From an uncultured Fimbriimonadales bacterium (GTDB taxonomy: Bacteria; Armatimonadota; Fimbriimonadia; Fimbriimonadales; GBS-DC): a DNA stretch of 13,188 bases. Positions 13,026-13,188 of the stretch are shown piece by piece. The number at the start of each line of letters is the position of its first letter. The stretch's first letter is position 1. The stretch is from assembly GCA_937925775.1 (NCBI GenBank), contig CALAMM010000105.1:1-13188 (forward strand). Reading direction: 5' to 3'. Both the position numbers and the translations under genes were made by a program. The notes beneath the pieces were generated by a model, which saw only the letters and a list, made by a program, of their open reading frames with translations, searched no databases and had not been told where the DNA came from.

Positions 13026-13188
13026 GCCTGCCACCTCCACGCGGTCACCGACCTTGATTGGACGCTCCAGCAGGATAATAATCCCGCTGATGAAGTTGTT
13101 CGCGATGTTCTGCAGCCCGAAGCCGATACCGACCCCGATTGCGCCAGCCAGCACATTGAACGCCGTGAGGTCGACGCCCGCGCTTTGA
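13026..13188 (-). pseudogene. Truncated mechanosensitive channel (MscS family) fragment joined in frame to the carboxypeptidase gene
   Basis: Reading inward from the window end on the minus strand, the frame encodes SAGVDLTAFNVLAGAIGVGIGFGLQ, then NIANNFISGIIILLERPIKVGDRVEVAG. This is the MscS pore helix TM3 and the first strand of the beta domain. In intact members the beta domain continues with a G-x-V-x-x-I-x-x-R-x-T stretch and a C-terminal domain of over 100 residues. Here the similarity stops at about 13026 and the frame passes through RSFALSVIIEA straight into the carboxypeptidase ATG at 12992. The channel should therefore be non-functional as such. The N-terminal part lies outside the window, so it is unknown whether the whole upstream gene is intact. 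A deletion joint or an assembly mistake are both possible. Confidence 0.6.

Noticed and set aside
1..13188. CRISPR array, tRNA or rRNA genes, insertion sequences, integrase or transposase genes
   Set aside because: I found no regular spaced repeats, no cloverleaf with a CCA end, no rRNA signature and no transposase or integrase motif on either strand.

Overview
The window comes from a moderately GC-rich, diderm bacterium. The outer-membrane beta-barrel end, the periplasmic lipoprotein, the penicillin-binding-protein-type carboxypeptidase and the degraded type IV pilin leader all point to an envelope with an outer membrane. The fused nucleotidyltransferase/phosphomannomutase-like protein resembles the cyanobacterial and related long form. 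Together with the DUF95/SpoIIM membrane protein and -10 boxes placed right against start codons, this would suit Armatimonadota or a neighbouring phylum. That placement is inference, not something the sequence proves.

Layout, + strand first: the 3' end of a beta-barrel outer-membrane protein (1-453) ends at a strong intrinsic terminator. Next come a long NDP-sugar pyrophosphorylase whose mutase-like half has lost its catalytic motifs (588-3089), histidinol-phosphate aminotransferase (3113-4207), and an overlapping membrane-anchored ankyrin-repeat protein (4191-4835).

The minus strand then runs from about 10.7 kb down to 4.9 kb. A flavin-reductase-like gene (10763-10260) is followed by a 334-bp stretch that holds two gene relics: a decayed copy of the gatB 5' end and a type IV pilin leader remnant. 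After it comes an apparent operon of gatB, a 62-residue two-helix membrane protein, a UspA-like protein, a lone TrkA-N/RCK_N protein and a sugar-type substrate-binding lipoprotein. Then comes a separately promoted CBS-CBS-GGDEF gene that an in-frame TAG codon splits into two open parts. The right end holds a SpoIIM/DUF95 integral membrane protein on + (10816-11778). It converges on a D-Ala-D-Ala carboxypeptidase on - (12992-11808), whose reading frame runs back without a stop into a truncated MscS-type channel at the window edge.

Most genes are housekeeping or envelope functions: amidotransferase-dependent tRNA charging, histidine synthesis, sugar nucleotides and peptidoglycan trimming. I saw no complete novel defence or mobile system. 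The points that repay checking are the signs of gene decay and rearrangement (TAG-split GGDEF gene, duplicated gatB 5' end, pilin relic, MscS-DacA joint), the conserved-looking but catalytically empty mutase domain, and the three -10 boxes that sit 6-7 nt before an ATG and suggest leaderless mRNAs.
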